A stretch of 7,773 bases of DNA, taken from NCBI GenBank assembly GCA_947460225.1, contig CANHHI010000066.1, positions 1-7,773 of the forward strand, read 5' to 3'. A program made the position numbers and the translations under genes. The notes under the pieces were generated by a model. That model did no database searches, was not told the origin of the DNA, and saw only the letters and a list, made by a program, of their open reading frames with translations. The stretch is from Flavobacteriales bacterium. GTDB lineage: Bacteria; Bacteroidota; Bacteroidia; Flavobacteriales_D; CANHHI01. Position 1 is the first letter of the stretch. Each line of letters opens with the position of its first letter. Below, piece after piece: positions 1 through 7,509 of the stretch.

Positions 1-96
1 CCTCTGAATAATTGCGGATAAAATTGGACAATGTCTGCGCAGGCAAGACAAATTCAACAAAACGCCTTTTCTATTAAAATTTCACACAAAAATCAT

Positions 97-128
97 TTTG
101 ATTTATGGATTAAATTTTGTTATCTTTG
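97..128 (+). promoter_or_regulatory. Bacteroidota-type promoter for the lipoprotein operon
   Basis: A TTTG box at 97-100 is followed after 20 nt by TATCTTTG at 121-128, which matches the Bacteroidota housekeeping sigma consensus (-33 TTTG, -7 TAnnTTTG). Transcription would start near 133-137, giving a leader of about 115 nt before the first gene at 250. Bases 113-136 are identical at 23 of 24 positions to the promoter at the other end of the window (7679-7702). The leader is AT-rich and has no clear riboswitch or strong hairpin. Confidence 0.75.
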
Positions 129-249
129 GCACATTGCTTTCTTGCTAGCACGGCATCTTTTGCAAGCAAAACAAATAATAAAAAGAGTACAAACAAAAAT
201 GTTAAACAAATGAAAATTTTAATAAGTATTTTTAAACCTTTTTAACACT

Positions 250-1962
250 ATGAAAACAAAAGCAAGAAAAACGATGGGAGTCGTGAAAAACGTGAGCCTA
301 CATGCGGTAGGTATTTGTGCGGGTTTGCCTTTAATAGGGCTTAGTGCGTGTGCGAAAAAGCAAGTGAAAGCAGAAAACGTAATGCTTGTAAAAGAAGTGG
401 AAGTGCAAGCGGGTGTTTTGCATTTTAAAGATGCGCAAAGTTTTGAAAATTATCAAAAAGATTTAAAACCCCTTGATGCGTTTGCGGATTTTAAACCCTT
501 GCAAGCCGGTGCAGCTGGAAATCTCACAAAATTGTTTAACCAAGATAGTTTGGTGGTTGTGGGCGATGAAATGTTCAAATGGACAGGCACGAGCATCGTG
601 AAAAAATCTTTGCGTACTCGGCAGAATGATTGGACTTTGGCTAAGGATATTGTCAATCTGTCTGAAATCAATGCCTCTTATCAGCTACCTACTTGTGGCA
701 ATGGCAAAAAAATGAGGCAGACAAATGCGCAAAATAGTATTTTAGAGCCAACTTTGCAAGAATTACAAAATTTTTTGGCAAGAAATAGCCAAGATTTTGA
801 TACGCTTTTGCATATTGCCAATAACTACAAACCGTTATTAAACTATACTTTGCAAGATGCCAATGCTACTGCCGAGCAAAAACAAAATGCACAAATGCTT
901 TTGGATTTGCCAAGTGTTTTGCAAAAACTTGAAAAAAATAAAGTTTTGCATGCAGAGCTGATACAGAAATACGACAATGATGTGCATTATTTTAACTCCG
1001 TAGTAGAGGCAAAACACGGTGATTTATTGGAAGATTTAAGGACTGTGCGTTGGGCGATTATTCCTTCGTTTAGTTTTGACTTTTCTTCTCATTCTTCTAC
1101 TAACATTGGCAACGTGGGTGGTAATGTAGGAGGACACAACATTGTTGGAAATCATGCGCCAGTGAATATAGGCTTTACAGCTAACGACATGGGTTTGTTG
1201 ATTGATAAAATCAACCAATCCAATAAGGTTTTGGAGAATATCGTATCTGGATTTATTGCTAGCAACAACAATATGATGGATCAGTTTAAAGAAATTATTA
1301 AAGATACCATGAAAGAAATGATGCAAGGCTTTTTAGGTATTGTCCAAACCTTAGTGGGAACAAGTTCGTTTAGTCCTGTTGCGGGTCAGAGTAATGTGCA
1401 ACAATTGGCAACAGGTGGTTCTCGTTCGGCTTTGATTATCAATACCATTGCACGTTCTGGCATTGCGGGCACGGAAAGTGAAAAAGTAGCCAATATTTTG
1501 GGCGAAGTCATCGCTAGTTTGAAACTAGAACAACAGTTGGAATATAGCTTTTACACAGACTTAAAACCCGTTGCCACCAAAGGAGATTATGACTTTTACT
1601 ATTTTTATGTAAGCAGCAAACCCTTTTCGGTGTTAAAAGATGCTTATGAGGTGAAAATCAATCCTTATTTTTTCATGGTTAAAAATGATTACAGCAAATA
1701 TCAGCTATTGCCTGTAAGTTCTTTGGACGCTGTGCTGGTAGATGCGGATGTGCGTTACCAAAATATTTTAGGGCATAGTTTTCCTTTGACCCCTGCAGAA
1801 AAAACCATTTCAAAAAATGCGCAGGGCTATCCTATGCTTGGCTTTCAATTGCAAAGAGGAGCTTGCGTAGAAAATTTGGATTTTGATAGCGAACTCGTGG
1901 GCACGAAAATATTTTCTACCAGAACAGGCAATTATATTTATAAAAACAGTTTAATTCAATAA
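250..1962 (+). CDS. Large lipoprotein of unknown function, first gene of the operon
   Basis: This 570-residue protein has a basic N-terminus, a hydrophobic stretch (about residues 16-33) and a lipobox LSAC with the lipidated Cys at 34, so it should be a membrane-anchored lipoprotein. Residues 55-80 (VLHFKDAQSFENY) and 100-118 (LVVVGDEMFKW) resemble the 'L.Fkd..sFe' and 'vqIGd.iyK' stretches I associate with uncharacterised Bacteroidota lipoproteins; this is a weak resemblance. Residues about 155-260 look helical. A Gly/Asn-rich low-complexity segment spans 284-305 (NIGNVGGNVGGHNIVGN). It is followed by a long amphipathic helix with several Met (about 310-370), then a beta-rich C-terminal half. 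An in-frame ATG at 274 (Met9) could also be the start and would leave a more usual, shorter signal peptide. No Shine-Dalgarno is visible. It begins about 115 nt after the promoter and ends 3 nt before the next gene. I do not recognise a specific function. Confidence 0.9.
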   Translation: MKTKARKTMGVVKNVSLHAVGICAGLPLIGLSACAKKQVKAENVMLVKEVEVQAGVLHFKDAQSFENYQKDLKPLDAFADFKPLQAGAAGNLTKLFNQDSLVVVGDEMFKWTGTSIVKKSLRTRQNDWTLAKDIVNLSEINASYQLPTCGNGKKMRQTNAQNSILEPTLQELQNFLARNSQDFDTLLHIANNYKPLLNYTLQDANATAEQKQNAQMLLDLPSVLQKLEKNKVLHAELIQKYDNDVHYFNSVVEAKHGDLLEDLRTVRWAIIPSFSFDFSSHSSTNIGNVGGNVGGHNIVGNHAPVNIGFTANDMGLLIDKINQSNKVLENIVSGFIASNNNMMDQFKEIIKDTMKEMMQGFLGIVQTLVGTSSFSPVAGQSNVQQLATGGSRSALIINTIARSGIAGTESEKVANILGEVIASLKLEQQLEYSFYTDLKPVATKGDYDFYYFYVSSKPFSVLKDAYEVKINPYFFMVKNDYSKYQLLPVSSLDAVLVDADVRYQNILGHSFPLTPAEKTISKNAQGYPMLGFQLQRGACVENLDFDSELVGTKIFSTRTGNYIYKNSLIQ

Positions 1963-1965
1963 ATT

Positions 1966-2448
1966 ATGATGCGATTAACTTTAATTGCGCTTGCTTTCTT
2001 TGTGCTTCAATGCACAAAGAAAGAGCAAGCCGTAGATGTAACGCCATTTATTGGCAAGTGGGTATTGGCTTCTGTTGAGCCTATGGGCTTAGAAACACAA
2101 GATGTGTTACAACATTTTGCCTGTGCCAATGCAAGTTTACAACAAAATGACCTGCGCAATAGCTTTTATTATCGTCTTGATGCAAATAAACAAGGTGCGT
2201 ATTATAACACTACTGTGCTTAATCAACAAGTATTGCAAGGTTTTACTTGGCTTTACGACAAGGTTGATGGGGAAAAAATTATTTGTAAGATAAATAATTC
2301 TATTACTAGTTATACGTTTTACGTAAAAAATCAAAAGTTGAGGGCAATACAAGACACCCGAGAATTTGAGGGGTGTGTAGATGCAAACGGTAAAGCGCAA
2401 ACAGTGTACTCAAATAGCAATATATTGTTAAATCTCAAAAAAATCTAA
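1966..2448 (+). CDS. Small lipoprotein, probable lipocalin-like fold
   Basis: This 160-residue protein starts with MMRLTLIALAFFVLQC, a short type II signal peptide with the lipidated Cys at 16; Gln at the -1 position is atypical. The mature part opens with PFIGKWVLASVE, close to the 'liGtWkl.sve' first strand of Bacteroidota lipocalin-like domains. Strand-like stretches follow (FYYRLDANKQGAYYN, SYTFYVKNQKLRAI), and the length suits a single eight-stranded barrel. Two cysteines, at about residues 50 and 136, could pair as in some lipocalin-like lipoproteins. The start is the first of two adjacent ATGs, 3 nt after the previous stop; the second (1969) is possible. It is clearly part of the operon. 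Lipocalin-like is a moderate-confidence fold guess from the first strand and the size. Ligand and role are unknown. Confidence 0.85.
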   Translation: MMRLTLIALAFFVLQCTKKEQAVDVTPFIGKWVLASVEPMGLETQDVLQHFACANASLQQNDLRNSFYYRLDANKQGAYYNTTVLNQQVLQGFTWLYDKVDGEKIICKINNSITSYTFYVKNQKLRAIQDTREFEGCVDANGKAQTVYSNSNILLNLKKI

Positions 2449-2450
2449 AC

Positions 2451-4184
2451 ATGGTGCAAAAAAACATTAAAAACATATTATTTTCGGCTTTGCTCTTGTT
2501 TGGTGCATGCCAGAAGAAACAGATAAAATTGGTAACGCCCAATGCCATTACAGAAAAATCCCAGCGTGTTTCTTTGTCTTTCTCTCGCTTTGGGAAGTCT
2601 TGCTATTTTTGGAGCAACCCAGTAGAAATGCAAGATGCAGGAGTGGCGTTTAGTGGCATTTCTGTGAATGGGGCATTGCTTTCGGGGAAACATCGTGTGG
2701 TTTATAGTTTGTACGACAACAACATGGATACGCCACTCACGCAATCCTTGCCCGAAACGCTTAATTTTGGCACGGATGCGAACACACAAGGCGCAGCTTT
2801 TATGACTTTGGATTTGGAGGAGGTGCTCCTGCAAGTCAATCAAAAAAACAAGGAGGGCTTGATTTATGTGTTGTTTATTATTCAAAATAGATACGGCGAG
2901 GAACTTTTACGTATCAAACTCAACACTGTGGTAAAAAAACAAGAAGTTTTTGAATTGACTGTAAGTGCCTTGAATTTTTTTGAAGATGAGCCGCAAATCG
3001 TGGAATTGGAACTAGATTTGCCAAATAATTTTGTAGATACTACACACCCTCGGTTTTACATCAAAGTCAATGATAGAGAGCCTATTCATGCGGACGACTT
3101 CAAGACCTATGCAGATAAGAAAAAAGCTTATTATGTGTTTGATAAAAATCTGTTTGATTTAACGCAGGCTGATGTGCGTTTTACCATTTGGCACCAAATG
3201 AACCCTAATGCACAGTTGTTTTTGGCAGATGGCATTGGCAAAGAGAAATTTAAAAATCACCCACAAAGATTTTGTAGCCTATTTGAACGAGAAGGAGCAA
3301 GTATTTTATCAAATCGGTATCCGTTTAATCAAGGTAAAATAAAGGTTGTGGATAACAAAGTTTTGTCTGTGGACTTATCAAGTAAAAATTTATCAAAAGT
3401 ACCCAACGAAATATTCTGTTTAACTGACTTAGAAGAGTTGGTGCTGGACAATAACGCTATTGGGGATTTGCCTCCGTCTATTATAGAGCCGTTAAAGAAA
3501 TTAAAGGTTTTATCCGTGCAACAAAATAATTTGTCTAGCTTGCCTTTGAATCTTTGGCAATTAAGTCAATTGCAAATTTTACGTTTAAATAACAATAAAA
3601 TCAATGCAATCCCTAAGCAAATTAACCAGCTGAATAATTTAAATGCTTTGGCTTGGTCTTACAATGGATTAACCACGCAAGGCATGCCAGATAGTCTTAA
3701 TGTTAAAATAGAGCATATAGAATTGTCTGGTAATAGTTTAGATGATGCCGTTATTGGCAGATTGCCTAAAAAAGCAAAAACACTTTACCTTGCTGAAAAT
3801 CAATTGACAAAAAACGCTTTATCTAAGCTGGGGCTAGATTTTAACAGCACTTTGCAAAAGTTAGATGTGCGTAAAAATCTAATCAATGTGTTGCCAGACA
3901 ATGTGCAGAATAATTTCTTTTTGCTAAAACTAAACTTTTTAGATATATCTGGGCATACGTGGTTGTCTTATGGGCTAGTGTACAAATGTTGGAGAGAGCC
4001 TGGCGAATATATTCATTCTAATTGTAAACAGACATGGAATGACGAAACAAAAGATACTTTGCGAGCCGTTTCACAATGTGGTCAGCCTATGGGGCAAACT
4101 TATGTAACGGTTTGTGGGTATAAACCTGATGCAGAAGGCAATCAAAGTGCTTTAAAAACAAAATATCCATTTGTTATACTTTAA
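2451..4184 (+). CDS. Leucine-rich-repeat lipoprotein (first paralogue)
   Basis: This 577-residue protein has a signal peptide ending LLLFGAC with the lipidated Cys at 20. Residues about 30-300 are beta-rich and look like two Ig-like or stalk domains. Around 176-181 sits FFEDEP, matched by YFEEEP in the next gene. Residues about 304-500 hold roughly eight leucine-rich repeats of 22-26 residues, for example LKVLSVQQNNLSSLPLNLW. They are most regular at 304-396 and become irregular towards the end. A tail of about 75 residues follows with four Cys (513, 525, 543, 555), possibly a disulfide-bonded cap. Cys275 and Cys323 flank the first repeat and are matched in the paralogue. LRR domains bind proteins or glycans, so a binding or adhesion role in the envelope is inferred. 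It starts 2 nt after the previous stop and has no Shine-Dalgarno. Confidence 0.93.
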   Translation: MVQKNIKNILFSALLLFGACQKKQIKLVTPNAITEKSQRVSLSFSRFGKSCYFWSNPVEMQDAGVAFSGISVNGALLSGKHRVVYSLYDNNMDTPLTQSLPETLNFGTDANTQGAAFMTLDLEEVLLQVNQKNKEGLIYVLFIIQNRYGEELLRIKLNTVVKKQEVFELTVSALNFFEDEPQIVELELDLPNNFVDTTHPRFYIKVNDREPIHADDFKTYADKKKAYYVFDKNLFDLTQADVRFTIWHQMNPNAQLFLADGIGKEKFKNHPQRFCSLFEREGASILSNRYPFNQGKIKVVDNKVLSVDLSSKNLSKVPNEIFCLTDLEELVLDNNAIGDLPPSIIEPLKKLKVLSVQQNNLSSLPLNLWQLSQLQILRLNNNKINAIPKQINQLNNLNALAWSYNGLTTQGMPDSLNVKIEHIELSGNSLDDAVIGRLPKKAKTLYLAENQLTKNALSKLGLDFNSTLQKLDVRKNLINVLPDNVQNNFFLLKLNFLDISGHTWLSYGLVYKCWREPGEYIHSNCKQTWNDETKDTLRAVSQCGQPMGQTYVTVCGYKPDAEGNQSALKTKYPFVIL

Positions 4185-4196
4185 ACACTTAATATT

Positions 4197-5843
4197 ATGA
4201 AGCAAAATATCATTTTTATACTGTTTATTTTTGTAGGTTTCGCCTGCAAGAAAAACAACAGAACCTCGCCCGATGCGGCGGGGGAAAGTTTTTATTTCAA
4301 CGCCTTTTTTCAGCAAAGCGAGGTATGGCTTTATGAGGAAAATACACACGCCACTTTATATCTTTCGCTCCGAAAACAAGAAAGCAACGAAAAAATAAAT
4401 GGCAAGTATCTCTTGAAAATCGTTCGTTCGGGTATTGCGCCCAAATTCAACGACAAAATGTATTATGTTACTTTTAAAGACGGCGAAGCAGATTTAAAGG
4501 TAAATATGGCTGATTTTTACCCTTATAGCACAGCCAATCAAGACGGAATATTTGAATTTACCTTGCAATTGCGCAAGGACAACGGCACTATGGAGGTAAA
4601 CGAGCAAAAAGTAAGCATGCAGGTAACCCGTGATGCTTTGGCAAGACTAGATTATGTGCAGTATTTTGAGGAAGAACCAGATGTTACGGAAGTATATCTA
4701 CGCATTTCGCCTAAAATTAACTTTGCCCAAGATGGCAAAATGATGCTTGCCATCAACAATGTGCTCAACAAAAATTTGATTTTTGAGAAAATCAATGACT
4801 CTACAGCTTTGTTAGCTTTAACACAAACACAGTGGAATGATTTATCCCTGCAAGACTGGCAAATTTATTATGTAGATGCCATGCAGAAAATTCCATGGAG
4901 TATAAAGATTAAGGGTTATAACATAACTCATAAATACAGCATCAATCGCCGATGTTTGCATATAGAAAACCAAGGAAAACTTTTGGCATTAGAACCTTTT
5001 CAAAGAGCGGGTAAACGATACAGCGAACAAGGTAAAGTGTTGGAAATAGGTCTTGCAGGTCATACCGTAAAAGAATTGCCTGATGAAATTGCTTGTTTTA
5101 GTTATCTAAAATACCTTTATCTAAGCGTATTTGAGATGCAATCTTTGCCAGAAGCGTTTGGTGATTTATCCACTTTGGAATATCTAGATATATTTTTTCC
5201 TTTTGATAGTCAACAGGCACCATTTACATTACCTCGGAGTTTCACCAAACTCAAAAATTTAGTTTTTTTAAATATGCGGGGGCGTGCCATTAAGGCTTTG
5301 CCCGAAGATTTTGGAAATCTCACTGCTTTAAAAAAATTAAATGTATCTAATGCCAAATTAGAAACTCTTCCCGAGAGCATAGGAGAATTAAGCCATTTAG
5401 AACTGTTAAATTTAAATGACAATACGTTGCGAAATTTACCCAGCAGTATAGTCAATTTGTCTAATTTAATAGATTTGCGGTTGAGTAACAATAATTTCCA
5501 AGACATACCAAAAGAAATCTGTCAATTATCTGCATTAGTTAGGTTGCACATGGCTAGTAACAGAAACATAGAAGAAATCCCTTTGTGTTTAACCAAACTC
5601 AAACAATTAAACTTTTTTAATATGTATAATGCTGGTATCAATGAGCTTCCTAAGGGTTTTGCGCCACAGATGCAAAGTTTGACATCTTTAGATTTGATGG
5701 GTAACAAGCTCAGTACTTTGCCCGATGATTTTATAGATTTTCCAAAGATAAAAACATTGTCGTTGTTTGGCAATCCGTTTTCAGAGGAAGATGCAGAAAA
5801 ATACAAAAATCTAGTAGGCAATAAATTTTATATATCTTTCTAA
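4197..5843 (+). CDS. Leucine-rich-repeat lipoprotein (second paralogue)
   Basis: This 548-residue protein begins MKQNIIFILFIFVGFAC, a type II signal peptide with the lipidated Cys at 17. Residues about 30-250 are beta-rich and align in outline with the preceding gene, most clearly at YFEEEP (156-161) and at the repeat entry (RRC at 251-253, then GKVLEIGL and LPDEIAC). Residues 281-540 contain about eleven leucine-rich repeats, mostly 23 residues long with the bacterial pattern LxxLxLxxNxLxxLPxxIxxLxx. The third is longer (327-354) and the last (518-540) looks like a cap. The repeats are more regular than in the first paralogue, and there is no Cys-rich tail. The pair probably arose by tandem duplication followed by strong divergence. 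The 12-nt gap to the previous gene is the widest in the operon. A role in binding a protein or glycan at the envelope is inferred. Confidence 0.94.
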   Translation: MKQNIIFILFIFVGFACKKNNRTSPDAAGESFYFNAFFQQSEVWLYEENTHATLYLSLRKQESNEKINGKYLLKIVRSGIAPKFNDKMYYVTFKDGEADLKVNMADFYPYSTANQDGIFEFTLQLRKDNGTMEVNEQKVSMQVTRDALARLDYVQYFEEEPDVTEVYLRISPKINFAQDGKMMLAINNVLNKNLIFEKINDSTALLALTQTQWNDLSLQDWQIYYVDAMQKIPWSIKIKGYNITHKYSINRRCLHIENQGKLLALEPFQRAGKRYSEQGKVLEIGLAGHTVKELPDEIACFSYLKYLYLSVFEMQSLPEAFGDLSTLEYLDIFFPFDSQQAPFTLPRSFTKLKNLVFLNMRGRAIKALPEDFGNLTALKKLNVSNAKLETLPESIGELSHLELLNLNDNTLRNLPSSIVNLSNLIDLRLSNNNFQDIPKEICQLSALVRLHMASNRNIEEIPLCLTKLKQLNFFNMYNAGINELPKGFAPQMQSLTSLDLMGNKLSTLPDDFIDFPKIKTLSLFGNPFSEEDAEKYKNLVGNKFYISF

Positions 5844-5845
5844 CC

Positions 5846-7486
5846 ATGCAACCCAAAAACATAATATTTGCCATCATACTGGCTTTTTTGGGTGTTGCTT
5901 GCGCTAAAAAACAGCTCACTCCCAAAATTGGTGTCAAAAATGTAGCTACTATTGTCCAGCCCAGTCGCTTGGGTTTGGGCGATATGGGCAAGCCTTTGAC
6001 TTTTTCTTTGTATGACTGGGACGCACAACATGATATAGATGCAGGCAAATATACCTTTGTTTTTCAGATTGCCCAAGAGGAACTCTTGCGCATGGAACTG
6101 GAAAAACTCCCTTGGGGCGATTGGATAACGGCTAGCGGGACTTATGAATTGCAAATTCCTATCCATTTGTTGAAATATGCCGATGGCGTGCAGACTTTAA
6201 AACTCAAAGTGTTTGAAAATGCCGTGCTTGTGAAAGAAAGCACTTTTAGTCTGCACATAGAAAAAAACACCATCAGAACAGCCTCAGATTTTATTGGCAT
6301 ACGCCACAATGCGCAAACCCTAGCAGGCAATTATGTTTTAGGTGGGGATATAGATTTAACAGCAGTAACGAAACTTTTGCCTTTGGTTACTTGTAGTTTT
6401 CATCAAAACAATGGTCTTAGTGTGCTAAATGGCTCCGTAACGGGTTTAGCTTACGATTCCTGCATTCCGTTTAGTGGCACGTTTAATGGCAGAGGTTTTA
6501 CTTTGCGTGGGATAAAGGTAGGAAGTTCGGAGTATTTAATGGCAGGTGTTGGTTTATTTGGGGTCATAGATGGCAAAACTGCACAAGTGAAAAACATAAG
6601 CCTAGCGGTTATGGAAGTAAAAGGCAGTAACTTAGTGGGTGCATTGGCAGGTTTGGTGCGCAGTGATGCCATGTTTAGCAACATAAAAGTTTTTGTAGAT
6701 GAGCGTTCCAGTAGTGATACGCATATTTCTGCAACAGATATTTTTGCAGGCGGTGTGTTTGGGTGTTTTGTGCCTTATTCTTTGTCTAGCCCTGTGAACT
6801 TGTTGCAAAATATTACCGCTAACCTCAATGTGTCAGCGCAAGGTATTGTTGGTGGTATTGCAGGGGCTTTATTGGTGGGTGGCGAATATTTGCACGCAGG
6901 TTCTAAGATAAACACAGCGCAAGATAAACAATACCTCTTTTACGTAGCAGGTACAGGCTATTCTATTGGTGGAATTGCAGGAGAATTGGTAAACGCTACC
7001 TTGCTTGCTTCGCATGCTGGCGTGGGCGTAAGCGGAAACAATACGGGCAAAAACGTAGGGGGATTGGTTGGAAGACTATACGGCGTGCATGCCAAAATTG
7101 TGGATAGCTATCATTTTAGCGCAAAACAATTGGCTAATAATGATACCGAACTGAGTAAAATGAGTATCAAAGGCAACCAATATGTTGGGGGTATTGTGGG
7201 GCAGATGATTGGCGTGTCTAAACCCGCACTTGTGCGGGTGTTTGTGGATAGTTACCAAATTACAGGCAATGACCAAGTGCATATTTTTTGCCCCGAACAA
7301 ACGCAAGGTTATGTGCAAAATTCTTTTTACAGCAGTAGTTTTGCGCCTCAAAATTTTCCAAGTGCCCAAAATGTTTTGCACCTCAGCAAAGACATTGCCA
7401 AAAAACAAGATTTTATAGCTTTGGGATTTGATTTTATAAACCTTTGGCAATGGGGACAAACGCAAAATGGTTTCCCGTTCTTCTAA
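5846..7486 (+). CDS. GLUG-motif repeat lipoprotein, last gene of the operon
   Basis: This 546-residue protein has a signal peptide ending LGVAC with the lipidated Cys at 19, then a beta-rich domain (about 45-140) that resembles the stalks of the two LRR neighbours in outline. From about 146 the layout is typical of GLUG proteins: a TASDFIGI entry with NYVLGGDIDLT (163-172), GTFNGRGFTLRGI (211-223), and GVGLFGVIDG (234-243). These are followed by glycine-rich turns: LVGALAGL (263-270), AGGVFGCF (301-308), VGGIAGAL (335-342), IGGIAGEL (374-381), VGGLVGRL (404-411) and VGGIVGQM (447-454). The C-terminus (FIALGFDFINLWQWG, ending FPFF) is the usual GLUG ending, so the gene is complete. Such regions probably fold as a right-handed beta-helix and occur in surface and adhesin-like proteins. 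It starts 2 nt after the previous stop. Its stop codon is shared with a hairpin (7485-7501). Confidence 0.93.
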   Translation: MQPKNIIFAIILAFLGVACAKKQLTPKIGVKNVATIVQPSRLGLGDMGKPLTFSLYDWDAQHDIDAGKYTFVFQIAQEELLRMELEKLPWGDWITASGTYELQIPIHLLKYADGVQTLKLKVFENAVLVKESTFSLHIEKNTIRTASDFIGIRHNAQTLAGNYVLGGDIDLTAVTKLLPLVTCSFHQNNGLSVLNGSVTGLAYDSCIPFSGTFNGRGFTLRGIKVGSSEYLMAGVGLFGVIDGKTAQVKNISLAVMEVKGSNLVGALAGLVRSDAMFSNIKVFVDERSSSDTHISATDIFAGGVFGCFVPYSLSSPVNLLQNITANLNVSAQGIVGGIAGALLVGGEYLHAGSKINTAQDKQYLFYVAGTGYSIGGIAGELVNATLLASHAGVGVSGNNTGKNVGGLVGRLYGVHAKIVDSYHFSAKQLANNDTELSKMSIKGNQYVGGIVGQMIGVSKPALVRVFVDSYQITGNDQVHIFCPEQTQGYVQNSFYSSSFAPQNFPSAQNVLHLSKDIAKKQDFIALGFDFINLWQWGQTQNGFPFF

Positions 7487-7504
7487 CAGGCATAGCCTGT
7501 TTTA
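7485..7504 (+). terminator. Possible weak terminator hairpin over the operon's last stop codon
   Basis: AACAGGC (7485-7491) and GCCTGTT (7495-7501) form a perfect 7-bp stem with loop ATA. The 3' side ends in TTTT (7500-7503, partly inside the stem). The first stem bases are the last two of the stop codon TAA. The T-tract is short, so termination is plausible but unproven. The hairpin also fits the pattern of the array that follows. Confidence 0.35.
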
Positions 7505-7509
7505 GTCTG

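Noticed and set aside
1..21. Possible tail of an upstream gene (PLNNCG then stop)
   Set aside because: Only six codons are visible and the other frames also stop within 11 bases, so nothing supports one frame over another.
35..42. CTGCGCAG palindrome
   Set aside because: Only 8 bp with no loop, and no link to the promoter or to the downstream hairpin pattern.
31..213. 60-codon open frame upstream of the operon
   Set aside because: It contains the promoter (97-128) in its middle, has low-complexity AT-driven composition and no recognisable domain.
5210..5821. Reverse-strand open frames opposite the LRR and GLUG genes
   Set aside because: They are shadows of regular repeats on the plus strand, with no start context or domain of their own.
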